Of a stretch of 64,000 nucleotides of DNA, positions 42,452-53,515 are shown one piece after another. The translations under genes and the position numbers were made by a program. Positions within the stretch are counted from its first letter, which is position 1. Each line of letters begins with the position of its first letter. Under the pieces are notes generated by a model, which did no database searches, was not told the origin of the DNA, and saw nothing but the letters and a program-made list of their open reading frames with translations. The DNA lies in assembly GCA_963662175.1 (NCBI GenBank), contig OY759214.1:97426115-97490114 (forward strand), in the 5' to 3' direction. Source of the stretch: Aradus depressus. Lineage: Eukaryota > Arthropoda > Insecta > Hemiptera > Aradidae.

Positions 42452-42735
42452 TGGCTTTAACTATGCCATAACGCCTACTACCAGACAGCTCTTTCGTCGC
42501 TCTGATGTACATAAGCCCTGGAGAGCCCTAAATTCTGCCTACTCTGAGGTTTTGTTACCTTGAGGGATATCTAACGAGTATAGGTTCGGGACCATGAAAG
42601 CAGAAGGACGGCATGCTCAAGGTATTTTTACCTCCCAGTTAAAAAAAAAAACTTAAGTGTCTCGGCCGGGTTTCGAACCCCTGATCTTGAGCTCAGTGTG
42701 TTAGCCACTCTATCTCTGAGCTACCGGCGCCCTAA
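42452..42735 (-). mobile_element. tRNA-headed SINE, internally shortened
   Basis: Minus strand: GGGCGCCGGTAGCTCAGAGA head, GGGGTTCGAAACCCGGCC B box intact, GAGACACTTAAG, then a shortened body ending with GGCATAGTTAAAGCC. It lies in the putative intron downstream of the bHLH gene. Confidence 0.8.
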
Positions 42736-43736
42736 AGGTAAAATACAATTTGAATAATGAAATAAATATTACACTAATTTTCCAAAAATTTGAGTTTTTT
42801 TTATTTAATCATTAAACTAGATATTTTATTTATTTTTATACATTTTAAAGGAAAATGTTACGTGATTTTCTTCCAGAAAACTTGTATCTCATCGAAATAA
42901 ATTTTTTTAAGAGGTCGTTTCAATGCTACACTTGGAAAACATTTTGTAGATTTTTCACAATCAATAGTTAATACAGTTGAGCATTATAAGTTAATTCGGA
43001 TTTTTCGCCTTAATAATTTTTTTTCAATTACTGGGGGCCCTAGTTTGCCTATATGGTAAATCCGGCATTGGTCAACTTACGTATTGAGATCATTAATTCG
43101 AGTCACTGAAGTAGTTTTCCCATTTCATACAAAATCTTTAGTTTTCTAGAAGGTAACTAATATTTACACGTGTGGATTTTTCAAAACTTTTGAACAATAA
43201 TTCCAAAAATATCAAAAGCAAATGTAAAAATACTAAATTTGAAAAAAAAAAAGAAAATTTGAAAATACGAATAAAATTAATAAAATGTTGAGAAAGAGAG
43301 GAATAGAATAGAGTAGAAACTAAATTTATTTATTCGTTAAACTAAATTAAATATAACAATTAGTAGTACAAGTGAAATTAATGGTCACTTTTACTTTCGA
43401 TATTTCATTCATTTTAATTGATAAATAAAATATTTGAATAAAAATTTAATATCTGAAGCGCGAAATACAAAATAAATGACAATTTCGGCTAGGTTTTATA
43501 TTTCGGAAGGGCTGTAAGCCGATATACGCACACTCAGCGCCGTAGAACGGAAACTATCGAATTATATACGACCCTTGTACAGTCGAGTCCCAGCCAAAGT
43601 GGAACATAAGGGGTCCTAGGGTCCGGGGTAAGTAATAAGGGGGCGAAAAGTACGTTGGAGTCAGAGAGCGGAACTGTATCCTGTTGTTATTGTGTTGCCA
43701 AGAAACAGTTCTAGAGGAGCACCTAGCACCTAGCAC
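42736..43736. other. AT-rich sequence, putative intron
   Basis: No gene or RNA recognised. Confidence 0.3.
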
Positions 43737-43890
43737 AACATTACAGGTTTCTTATCTGAGAGGTGAAAAAACACTGAGCATGCCGTCCTTCGGTGTCAGG
43801 TAGTACCCTCCCTACCCAAGGTAACTAAACAAGATAACTCTGGTAGTAGAAGATACTGTTGGAAGCCAGGGCATGAGACAATAAACACTA
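43737..43890 (+). repeat. SINE body fragment
   Basis: CATGCCGTCCTTCGGTGTCA, ACCCTCCCTACCCAAGGTAA, TCTGGTAGTAGAAGATA and CAGGGCATGAG in SINE order with several deletions. Headless. Confidence 0.6.
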
Positions 43891-44387
43891 CCTAGTACAA
43901 TGCACCGACAATTAAACAAAAGGAATCTAATATTAATGAAAACTAGGCACAAATTTCGAATATGATTGACAAATATTGTGGTAATAATTGACATTGGGAT
44001 TATTTGACAGTTGAGTTTGTCTTATTATTTCAATTTTGGTGTTTCTAAATATTTTATTTTTTCATTGAATGGTTTGGAGTACCTATAAAAAAATATGTGT
44101 GGCTGTTTAGGCAATATTCAATAAAAATGTATATATTAAATGCACAATTTCGAGGGCAGAAAATAAATTTTTTTCGTTAGCAGAATATAAAAAAGTATTT
44201 GATTGTTGAATAAAATGTTACTCGGTAGATCTCCCAGAGACGTGCAATGAAAAATATAGTTTTTTGTCGATTTTATAAGAAAACTGAGGATTTCCAAAGG
44301 ATAAATTTAAATGACAAAAGAACACTAATGTCAGACATACCAACTGTTTTGTCAGCCACAAATATAAAAAATGAGTAAGGGACTTAC
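43891..44387. other. AT-rich sequence downstream of bHLH gene
   Basis: Contains the splice donor described below at its right edge. Nothing else recognised. Confidence 0.3.
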
Positions 44388-44388
44388 C
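44382..44388 (-). promoter_or_regulatory. Splice donor just after the bHLH stop codon
   Basis: On the minus strand the sequence after the TAG stop (44405-44403) is CACACATTCAACTCG|GTAAGTCCC, with GTAAGT at 44387-44382. This perfect donor lies 14 bases beyond the stop, implying an intron in the 3'UTR. From memory, vertebrate ASCL1 also has an intron in its 3'UTR, so this could be an old feature; that comparison is from general knowledge, not a search. Confidence 0.5.
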
Positions 44389-44402
44389 GAGTTGAATGTG
44401 TG

Positions 44403-45008
44403 CTACTGGGCCTGTTGCCACCAGGAGATGTAGTCGAGGAGCTCTTCGTCCTCCGGGGACATAGGTTCCTGGGAGTAGCCCTGGAAGCCAGGCTCGCTCT
44501 GGTAGGAGGAGGTGGAGGGAGGCGGCGACTGACTGTTCTCCGAGCAGGGTGACAACTCCATCTTGCTCGTATCCTTGTAATAGTTCTCAGTGCTGCCTCC
44601 AGACTCGTCGAGGAGGTCCTGTAGAGACCGGATATACTCCACGGCTAGTCGGAGGGTCTCCACCTTGGACAGCTTCTTGGAGGCGCCCCTCCCCGTGTTG
44701 GGGGCCGCCCCTAAAGCCGCCGCTACAGACAATGGGATGTGATTCCTCAATGTTGCAAATCCATTGTTCACCTGTTTCACCCTATTCCTCTCACGAGCGT
44801 TTCTCCTGGCGACGGAGGCAGGCTGCATCCCGGGGAAGTTGGAGAAGCTGATCCTTCGTTTACACCTCACTTCTGACGTGTTGTCCACAAGAACCGTACT
44901 GCGATCCGCGGGTTCCGATTTAATCTGAGGGGAGTTTTCGACGATGACCGCGTTTCTTTTAACCCCGAGATTGATGGCGAGGGGGGGATTGCCGACGATG
45001 GACGTCAT
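44403..45008 (-). CDS. ASH: Achaete-scute homologue, proneural bHLH transcription factor
   Basis: From the ATG at 45008 the protein is 201 residues. It has a basic region ([16 protein letters not shown]), helix 1 ([10 protein letters not shown]), a long loop containing [15 protein letters not shown], helix 2 ([20 protein letters not shown]), an acidic/Ser-rich linker, and the family's C-terminal motif ending [14 protein letters not shown]. Such factors bind E-boxes as heterodimers with Daughterless/E proteins and specify neural precursors. I chose this start because the reading frame, though open to 45257, is GC-rich simple sequence upstream, whereas MTSIVGN... resembles ASH N-termini, and -3 is G. 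The long loop fits arthropod ASH/asense rather than assigning a specific Drosophila paralogue. Intact, with no frameshift. The only convincing host gene here. Confidence 0.93.
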   Translation of the reverse strand: MTSIVGNPPLAINLGVKRNAVIVENSPQIKSEPADRSTVLVDNTSEVRCKRRISFSNFPGMQPASVARRNARERNRVKQVNNGFATLRNHIPLSVAAALGAAPNTGRGASKKLSKVETLRLAVEYIRSLQDLLDESGGSTENYYKDTSKMELSPCSENSQSPPPSTSSYQSEPGFQGYSQEPMSPEDEELLDYISWWQQAQ

Positions 45009-45300
45009 AACGTCACGAACACGACTGGAAGGTACGTCCTCTGTAGAGACAGGTAGACAGGGGAGTGTGGCACGCGGTCGCCCCCCACCCCTATATGTAG
45101 GTGTTCCCCCACTCCTGGGATGGGGACGCGTGCCGTGGACGTGCCGCCTTCCCCCACTCCTCCTCCCTGTTTTTGCTCCTCGCACATACCCACCACCCTC
45201 CTGCGCACGCACGCTCACACTACTATGGGGAAGTGTGCGCACATCGGGAGGCATCACTCTGTCTCACTCTGCCCCGCCTTTCCACTATCCCGAATAAATC
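45009..45300 (-). promoter_or_regulatory. GC-rich 5' region of the bHLH gene
   Basis: Far richer in G+C than its surroundings. It probably contains the 5'UTR and part of the promoter. No TATA box is evident on the minus strand. The reading frame of the bHLH stays open to 45257, so an N-terminal extension cannot be excluded. Confidence 0.4.
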
Positions 45301-45569
45301 CACGAATATGTTTTGTCTAGTTTTTTGTCGTTTGTTTAAACATATATGTGAAATATTTTTTGGGGAAATTAGGCATACATCTGTAGTAGTTCTGGTGTTG
45401 GGCTTAAATAAATAAATAAAATTAGAAGTAAGAAAATGCCATTTACCCCTTTGGCATGGCCGCCCCTGCACAATTAAACTAAAATAATTTAAATCAGTGC
45501 AATAAGATGGGATGAAAAAGTGTAATCCAGGATTCATCAAATAACATGGAAAGTGTTAAAAAAAAAGAA
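45301..45569. other. Intergenic, no supported gene
   Basis: AT-rich; nothing recognised. Confidence 0.3.
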
Positions 45570-45890
45570 AAAAGTCTAGGGTGAATCACTGACAAGATAG
45601 TACTTCCCCAGTGTCACTTAATCCACTTTAAATTTTGTTCGATACATTTCTTAAATCGACAGTTCAGTATACCAATTTAATTGAAAATCAACAGCAGTCG
45701 TTCTTATTGGCCCCTCGATCTATATATAAAATTCCGTGTCGATATATTCGTTCTATCGGGATAACTCCGTGTTCATAGATTCATAGGAATATATGTTTTA
45801 TTTTTGTAATAACGGAATCAGAAAACTTGATATTCCAGTGAAACCTCATTATCTAATTTCTGATCGATTATATAACGTCCCCTATACTCC
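45570..45890 (+). repeat. Family A copy, short
   Basis: GGTGAATCACTGACAAGATA, TTTGTTCGATACATTTCTTA, GTCGATATATTCGTTCTATC and terminus TATAACGTCCCCTATACTCC. One reiterated unit is missing. Confidence 0.7.
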
Positions 45891-47070
45891 GTAAAGCTGA
45901 GAAAGTGAAATATATTCGTTTTATGAATGAGATGACTGGAGTGATTATGTTCTTGTTTAGAATAAAATAAGGAGTTTCTCCAGGTCGATTTGTCGAGGTA
46001 GCCTCTATACTCGTATTACAGATATAATCAAATACTGACTTGGACGACAACTCAGATCGGTTTGAAACGAACAGATCTCAAATGACAATACGACTGAAAG
46101 GACACTTTCCGGAAACTACTGTAGAAATCAAAATTTAATATTAGACTAGTCAATTTCTACAGAAAGTGTGATAATATATATATTTTTTTGATTATTACTA
46201 ATTATTATTTTTTATATTTTTTTAATTATCACAGTATATAAATCTGTAGTATTATCTGTCCGTATGTATCTAACAAGTTTGCGCAATTTTGGTGAAATTT
46301 AAAATGGAGGATCCTTAAAAGCCTGATTGAATAGCCTACGAGGAGTTTAAAATATAAGATGGTTGCTAGTATTTTAACCTTAAATTAACGAACCTATTTA
46401 ATGTTAATCTGAGCGAAGCTGGTTAACCCGCTATAAAAATAAATTCCCTATAAATAAATAATAAGTATGCCTAACTATTAATTGAATTCCTGAATGCCTT
46501 ATTGTAATTTACCAAAATTAATGGTACAATTTTTTCGTCCAAATTATACACCTAGGTGCGGAGCTTAAGGTTCTCCTAGCCCCTCTCCCCCGGGCACATA
46601 TTTGCACTACTATAGGTGTCACATATTCAATTCGAAGAAGATAATCTTTTCAATAGTTATCAAAGCCGGTGGCTAGGGAAAAATGGCGTCTAGATAACCA
46701 ATATGGCGCCTTGTCTCCATTTATATTGTATCTATATTTTCGTAGTTGTTACGTACATATAAGAATGATAATTGTAACAAAAACCATAATCTAGCCGTAA
46801 AAAAAGAGATGTACATATTGATAATTTTTTTAGATTTTAGTTAAATTTTAGCAATAGGTAAACCGATGTATTAGATTTGGAAAAATGATAATTAGTTTTT
46901 CGAATTCAATTTTTTATTTCCTGCTGTATTTTGTGTTTCTGCAGAGAAGGGCTTCACAAAAAGTGTTAAGCGGAACAATGGGTGTACTGCGACGAGTGTG
47001 AGGGTGCCGCGAAATAAAAATTATAATACAATTACTTACTCATGTGAAAAATTGTTTTCAACAATATATA
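45891..47070. other. AT-rich sequence with a family B fragment
   Basis: About 46085-46205 (ACACTTTCCGGAAACTACTG, TAGAAATCAAAATTTAATAT, AATTTCTACAGAAAGTGTG) belongs to family B. The remainder has no recognised gene. Confidence 0.45.
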
Positions 47071-47074
47071 TATA

Positions 47075-47405
47075 TGTGGTGGGCTGGTGTTTTTACACAT
47101 AAGGACCTAAGCATCCAGTGCTCTTATCCCTTCCCTGGAAGCGCTGGGCTTCCTCATTATTGTATTACCTGTATGTTTATACTACCTAAACCAAGTCCTT
47201 CATGAAGTGCTCAGTCTCCCAGTTTCCTTAATGAACCTGAGAATGCTCCCGTGGTCCAATCTTCTAAAGTCCTCCTCTGTGATTACATCTCCACCAAAGA
47301 TGCGGAATCTCATCAGAGCTGATACCCAGGAAGTGTGCCGCCTTTTCGTCTTCTTCCCCACATCTATCGCAGATTAGACTATCCTTGACTCCCACAGTTT
47401 TCAAC
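47075..47405 (-). pseudogene. LINE RT C-terminus and 3' end
   Basis: Minus strand from about 47400: LICDRCGEEDEKAAHFLGIS, a zinc-binding C..C...H pattern, then after frame changes GGDVITEEDFRRLDHG, ILRFIKETGRL and a stop. This matches the C-terminal zinc knuckle and tail of LINEs ending in (L)LRFIK.TG. The 3' flank (GCTCTTATCCCTTCCCTGG) recurs at 39480-39560. Decayed. Confidence 0.7.
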
Positions 47406-48059
47406 AATAGTTACCATAATAAAAGTAGAACTATCATCTCTAAAAAATGACACAATTTAATATGTGTTTCTATAAATCCACCAAATTGCATATATAGATT
47501 GAAAAAGTCAATAACAATAATAACATCTATTAATTTTCGTACAAAGTGAAACTTAGAGGTGAACTTAAATTCAAAAGCCACAACTCTCGATGAAACGATG
47601 AAAATATGTAGAGAATTGAAAAATTTCTTATGTAAAATACTTATTCATTTTCAGTCAAATCAGACTAATAAGAAAACTTTAGAAAATAGTGCGGAAACTT
47701 AGTTTATTAAAAATAATTTGATCTAGGGAAGGACTTTGGTATGAATAAGTATGTATTTAGTAACTGTTGGTTTTGTTAACTTTTTTTGTATTAAATTTTA
47801 CAAATGTTTTCGCACCTAACAGTTCACCTTTTAAAATAGATGGCGATTTGATATTTCAATTTTAGGAATCCTCGAGATAATGACTTGTATGTTAATTTTT
47901 TTCCAAATAGGAAAATTTAATAAAAATTAGTTTAGGTAAAAGTGACCACCCAGACTGAGCTTTCTTAGTTGCGGTAAGATGAAGAGGGAGTGTGGTTCAG
48001 AAACGTATCACTAGATGGTAGCACAGCTCCAATCTCAGCAGGCCCTTCCAAGCTAGGGA
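47406..48059. other. AT-rich intergenic
   Basis: No supported gene or RNA. Confidence 0.3.
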
Positions 48060-48310
48060 TGTCACCGGCAGTTAATTTCCCCAGAACGTTACTTCATTAC
48101 ATCTGCAGTTATTAGGGTTTTACAGTTGAGCCCCCCTCTGTTCCCCTTCTTTCCTTCTGCAGATTCCGCAGAAAATTTAAAAATGTCGTACTTTTAGGGT
48201 TATAAATTCACATATGAAATTTTGTGTTGATATATTCATTTACAGCGGCAGTTTTTGAATTGAGCCCTTCGGGAAAACAACAATTTTCTCAATGTTATTA
48301 CTTCCAGACG
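48060..48310 (+). repeat. Family A fragment
   Basis: GTTAATTTCCCCAGAACG, CATTACATCTGCAGTTATTA, GCAGATTCCGCAGAAAAT and CATATGAAATTTTGTGTTG. No terminus. Confidence 0.65.
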
Positions 48311-48599
48311 AAGTACTGAAGAAATTATGAAATCGTTCAGAAGTTAAATTTCATGTTTTCTGACCCTCATTCCAAAAAAGACATGAAAATGCTAATTTAT
48401 TTGTAAGAAAAAAAAAAATTATATGTATATATAACAATTAATTTTTACAAAAACTTTTATAAAAAGGGAAAATAACTAGATAAATAGAAAAAATTAGAGA
48501 AAAATACAATAAACAATTTACATATGTAATACATATTATGTACATATATGTATACATAAATACATAAATATGTATGTATTATCTATTTATTTATACAAA

Positions 48600-49327
48600 A
48601 ACAATTTTTTTTATAAAAAGTCTGTACTTTTTGTTTGACATTTCCTTCCTTCGACGATTTTTCTCTCTAAATGAAGTTCTAGATTAAATAAAGTGTTGAC
48701 CGCTTCTGCATCATTTCTCGATAAGAAATAGTATTTCAAATGAGAAAAAACCATTCGTACGTTGCCCGATCTATTTCGAGTCCCTCCGACTTTAAATAAG
48801 TACTTTTGGCATTTTTGTTCATTATTTTGGGCATTATCAGTCCAATTTTTTAATAATTTTTTTTTTTTTTTTTTATGTGTTTGCAATTTACGTTTCACCT
48901 ACTTTGAATCTCGAAGCGAGGGTCCGAACACTGAGTTTTTCCTTTTCACTGACATAATTTCAATTTTTTCTTTCAAAGTTAAAACAGTTTTCTTCACGCA
49001 TATTTTTCCACTCATTTTGCATCAAACGCCAACAACTGACTATTTGGTTCATTATAGGAGACGAGAGATCGTAAAAGAACAGAGTAAGGGATTCTTAGTA
49101 AACTAAAATTACGTTCAGAGTAAACAAGACAGACAACAGTTGTCAAAGGGGCGGCTGTCCGTTTATAGGAGACTTTCTGGTTAGAAGAAAGAGGATTCAT
49201 GTCCGGTTAATAGAGTGTCCGGTTATTAGACGTAGAGAACTGTATGACGGCGGGGAATTCAAAATTGTCCGTTTAATAACGATGTCCGCTTATTAGAAAC
49301 GTCCATTTAGAGAGATTCTACTCTATA
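48600..49327 (-). pseudogene. pogo/Tigger-like DNA transposon relic
   Basis: On the minus strand from 49018 the frame reads MSGKICVKKTVLTLKEKIEI, the start of a CENP-B-type N-terminal HTH, then after frameshifts EKEKLSVRTLASRFKVGETQ and a degraded 95-codon frame. Upstream the minus strand begins with GAGTAGAATCTCTCTAAATG at 49327 next to a TA and contains repeated TTAATAACCGGACA-type sequence, as in Tigger ends. The opposite end was not found and there is no DDE region. Confidence 0.55.
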
Positions 49328-49347
49328 TGTATGTATTATAATATATA

Positions 49348-49605
49348 AATCGAAACCCGGCAGAGGCCCTTAGTTTATTTTATCTGGGAGGTAAAATAAA
49401 CTTAAGCACGCCGTCCTTCGGATGGGAGCCTGTACGATGTCAGGTACTCGTTAATGACCCTTGCCCTGGGTGAATAAAAATTTAGGGTAGGCATAATTTA
49501 GGACTCCCAACATAGGGTCGGACTCATGTCCACCAGAGTGACGAAAGAGCGCTCTGGTAGAAGGCAATATGACCTCGTAGTTGAAGTCCGGGCATGAGTC
49601 AATCA
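49348..49605 (+). mobile_element. tRNA-headed SINE, head truncated
   Basis: Begins within the B-box region (CGAAACCCGGCAGAGGCCC), then TTATCTGGGAGGTAAAATAA, AAGCACGCCGTCCTTCGGAT, GCCTGTACGATGTCAGGTAC, CCACCAGAGTGACGAAAG and GTCCGGGCATGAGTC. Lies directly beside the Tigger end. Confidence 0.8.
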
Positions 49606-50224
49606 ACTATAATATATACTTATATATTTATAATGGTTTACCGTTTTCAGAGGTTTGGGTAGAGAGTATTCGACGTCATATAACATCAATCAACTCTCGA
49701 ACGTTATAGTTGGATGAGTTGAAATTTCGAAGGTGACATTATTTTGGAGGAGTCCACTTTGAAGCCAGGTCACGTCACAGTTCTACCTGTGATACGTATG
49801 CAATTTAAGGCTGAATCCAGTGCACTGACACCATCCTATGCATTTCAAATGATAGTTCACACCTAGCTGGCATCGCGGCGCCACCTCAGCTCACCTACCA
49901 AATGCCGGGACAACTAAATTGGACCTTTATTGGAGAAAGTTTTACAATTAGTTGGACAGTTTTGTCTATCAATGCTTGCATTCCAGGTTCCCACAAGAGC
50001 CTGTCACTATCGTCCGTCTGTCCCTCCTTCACAACAATAACGGACAACTGTAACAACATTTCATCGAGAGTAAAGTGCGACATGACCTTGTAGTTAAAGC
50101 CCGGGCATGAGTCATAATAACTAACTCATGTACAATCGCAACCTCCTTCAGCCATGACAGACAACAGTATTTGTTAACATGGTAACAATACCGAATGTAA
50201 AATAAAAAATAAAATTAAAATAAA
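49606..50224. other. Intergenic with a SINE tail fragment
   Basis: 50082-50125 is a SINE tail (GACATGACCTTGTAGTTAAA, GCCCGGGCATGAGTC). The overlapping antisense frames at 49895-50093 have no domain. Nothing else recognised. Confidence 0.4.
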
Positions 50225-50445
50225 CAAATAAATAATTAAATAAAATTACCACATTCCTGCAGAAATTGTAGCTCGTCTTCCACTAAATATTGATTTATAC
50301 AGTAGTTTCCGAAAAGGGCCCTAAAAAAATTATCGAAAGCTTAAAGACTTACAATTTTGAAGAAAGTGCAAGTATTTTAAAATATTTCAATTGAATTTCT
50401 TCTGAAGATACTAAAGAGATGCCATATGATTTTCCTATTCATAAG
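50225..50445 (-). repeat. Family B repeat copy
   Basis: Reverse of the family at 28100-28335: minus strand ATGGCATCTCTTTAGTATC, GCACTTTCTTCAAAATTG, CGGAAACTACTGTATAAATC and AATTTCTGCAGGAATGTGGT. It ends about 55 bases before the tandem array starts. Confidence 0.7.
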
Positions 50446-50639
50446 TAACTTCACTCCTAACAGCTGTTTTTATACAAATAATAATAATTGATTTTATAAT
50501 CTATATTAATAAAGCTGAAACGGGGTTTGTTTGTTTGTTTGTATGTTTGTTCCAGCATCACGCCCAAACCGCTGGACGGATTTTTATGAAACTGCCCATG
50601 TAGCATTCTTTTGAGCCCGATTGAATAATAGGCTATGTG

Positions 50640-51025
50640 GCGTCCCAAAATTTTGATCGGTAGGGGGGGTTGTAAGGGGGGCCTAAGTATATAAATAGTG
50701 CTAACTCATTAACTATTGGTCGAATTGTCATGAAATTTCACAGGTAGTCTTTTTAAAATCCAAACAGGAAAAAAAGGTGTGTGGCGTCCCAAAGTTTTGA
50801 TCGGGAGGGGGGGTTGTAAGGGGGGCCTAAGTATATAAATAGTGCTAACACATTAACTAATGGTCGAATTGTCATGAAATTTCACACGTAGTCTTTTTAA
50901 AAGCCAAACAAGAAAAAAAGGTGTGTGGCGTCCCAAAGTTTTGAACGGGAGGGGGGGTTGTGGGGGGGCCTAAGTATAAATATAGAGCTAACTCATTAAC
51001 GGTTGATCGTATTGTCATGAATTTC
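50640..51025. repeat. 142-bp satellite in copy 1
   Basis: About 2.7 units of the GTGTGGCGTCCCAAAGTTTT, GGGAGGGGGGGTTGTAAGGG, GGCCTAAGTATAAATATAGA and GTCATGAAATTTCACA sequence. The same satellite is longer at 56955-57860 and 63064-64000. Confidence 0.85.
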
Positions 51026-52024
51026 ACATGTAGTAGTAGTAACTATGTATTCGCTGTGGGGTTCACTGTTGCAAGACATTTACTAGCTGTGATGTCCAGC
51101 GTTCCTAATATCGTACTAGCTGTGGGGTCCGCTGTTGCAAGGTACTTACTAGCTGTAGTGCTCAGCCCCAGCGTTCCTAACTATGTACTGGCTGTGGGGT
51201 TCGCTGTTGCAAGGACCTATAAGACATTTACTAGCTGTAATGCCCAGCGTTTCTAATTACGTACTAGCTGTGGGGTCTGCTGTTGCAAGGCGCTAGCAGT
51301 GTGGCCCAGCGTATTTCACTCGTAGGTACTAGCTGTGGGGTCCGCCGTTGCAAAACTCATACTAGCTGTGATGCCCTGTGGTTCTAACTACATACTATCT
51401 GTGGGGTTCGCAGGTGCAAGGCACCTACTACCTGTAGGGCCCAGCGTTCCTAAAAACGTACTAGCTGTGGGGTCCGTTGTTGCAAGGCATTTACTAGCTG
51501 TAGTGCCCAGCATTCCTAACTTCGTACTAGCTGTGGGGTCCGTTGTTGCAAGGCATTTACTAGCTGTAGTGCCCAGCGTTCCTAACTATGTACTAGCTGT
51601 GAAGTTCGCTGTTGCAAAGCACTTACTAACTGTAATGCCCAGCGTATTTAACTACATACTAGCTGTGGGGTCCGCTGTTGCAAGGCACTTAATAGCTGTG
51701 ATGCCCAGCGTTCCTAACTTCGTACTAGCTGTGGGGTCCGCTGATGCGAGGCACATACTAGCTGTGGTGTTCAGCGTTCCTAACTACGTACTAGCTGTTG
51801 GGTCCGCCGTCGCAAGGCACATACTAGCTATGATGCCCAGCATTCCCAACTACGTACTAGCTGTGGTGCTCAGCGTTGCAAGCCACATACTAGCTGTGGT
51901 CACAAACGTTCTTAACTACGCACTGACTAGGAAGTCCAGCGATGCTAAGTATTCACTAGGTGTGGCTTCCGCCGTTGAAAGGCGCATACTAGCTGTGGTG
52001 CCCAGGGGTCCTAAAAACCTACTA
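51026..52024 (+). repeat. 33/66-bp minisatellite, copy 1, open in one frame
   Basis: Two alternating 33-base half-units: TACTAGCTGTGGGGTCCGCT + GTTGCAAGGCACT and TACTAGCTGTAGTGCCCAGC + GTTCCTAACTACG. From 51335 to 52066 a single frame stays open for 243 codons and reads VLAVGSAVARH / LLAVVPSVPNY repeats of 11 residues. As 33 is divisible by 3, openness is partly automatic. No signal peptide, known domain or promoter. I treat it as a minisatellite first and a possible peptide second. Confidence 0.85.
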
Positions 52025-52177
52025 GCGTTACAACAGCTGAAGGACTATAAGCCTTATTCCGTATGAATAATTGAAAATTATAACATCATGAATGTACTGT
52101 CGAGGAACTGAATAGCGTTATAGAAGATATTGGGAGAAAAATCAAAGTTCCCCGGGCAACGCCGGGTATAACTGCTA

Positions 52178-53515
52178 TAGATTTAATATTTGTTAAAACT
52201 GATAGAGAACGACCGGATTATCTGAATCCTACACAAAAATCAAAATAAAAATGTTTTTCAAAAAATTTGCGCTATTTAACGGTTTATAGGCTTAATAATT
52301 GTTAAAACTGATACGAGAGATTCAGATTTATCCGGAAAGTCCCATCCGAAGGACGACGTGCTCAAGGCTATTTTCAACCTAAGTGATATTTCACCTACCC
52401 CGGTTTATTTACATAACATACGTCTCATTATCGAGTACCTCACATTCGAAAAAGCCCTGGATCATCGCTTAATGTCCCATCCGAAGGACGACTTGCTCAA
52501 AGTGTTTTTTAACTTACCGATTGAAACATCTGACCTAAGTGCCTCAACTAGATTTCTAAGTGGCGATCCTGAGCTCGGTAGACTCCATTCTTGAAATTTC
52601 TCGCTTTTTAACGGTTTATAGATTTAATATTTGTTAAAACTGATAGAGAACGACCGGATTATCTGAATCCTACACAAAAATCAAAATAAAAATGTTTTTC
52701 AAAAAATTTGCGCTATTTAACGGTTTATAGGCTTAATAATTGTTAAAACTGATACGACAGATTCAGATTTATCCGGAAAGTCCCATCCGAAGGACGACGT
52801 GCTCAAGGCTATTTTCAACCTAAGTGAAATTTCACCTACCCAGGTTTATTTACATAACATACGTCTCATTATCGAGTACCTCACATTCGAAAAAGTCCCG
52901 GAACATCGCTTAAAGTCCCATCCGAAGGACGACGTGCTCATAGCTATTTTTCACTTCCCGATTAAAACATCTGACCTAAGTGCCTCAGCTAGATTTGTAA
53001 GTGGCGATCCTGAGCTCGGTAGACTCCATTCTTCAAATTTCTCGCTTTTTAACGGTTTATAGATTAAATATTTGTTAAAACTGATAGAGAACGACCGGAA
53101 TATCTGAACCCCACACAAAAATCAAAATGAAAACGTTTTTCAAAAAATTCGCGTTATTTAACGGTTTATAGGCTTAATAATTGTTAAAACTGATACTACA
53201 GATTCAGATATATCCGGAAAGTCCCATCCGAAGGACGACGTGCTCAAGGCTTTCAACCTAAGTGGAAATTGACCTACCCAGGTTTATTTACATAACATAC
53301 GTCTCATTATCGAGTACCTCACATTCGAAAAAGCCCTGGATCATCGCTTAATGTCCCATCCGAAGGACGAAGTGCTCAAAGGTATTTTGAACTTCCCGAT
53401 TAAAACATCTGACCTAAGTGCCTCAGCTAGATTTCTAAGTGGCGATCCTGAGCTCGGTAGACTCCATTCTTCAAATTTCGTGCTTTTTAACGGTTTATAG
53501 ATTTAATATTTGTTA
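52178..53515 (+). repeat. 441-bp repeat, 3 units, SINE-derived (copy 1)
   Basis: Units (for example 52358, 52799 and about 53240) contain CGGTTTATAG, TTTAATATTTGTTAAAACTG, GATTCAGATTTATCCGGAAAG, then CCCATCCGAAGGACGACGTG and ATCGAGTACCTCACATTCG. The last pair and CATCGCTTAATGTCCCATCC match the SINE body of this window in reverse, so each unit embeds SINE sequence. Short frames inside (78 and 87 codons) are by-products. Confidence 0.8.

Noticed and set aside
44403..45257. 284-residue form of the bHLH protein starting at 45257
   Set aside because: The added 83 residues are Gly/Arg/Pro-rich simple sequence in a GC-rich 5' region. The start at 45008 gives a family-like N-terminus.
51026..52024. 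CRISPR-like array
   Set aside because: The repeats are contiguous and diverging with no unique spacers, in eukaryotic DNA. It is a minisatellite.
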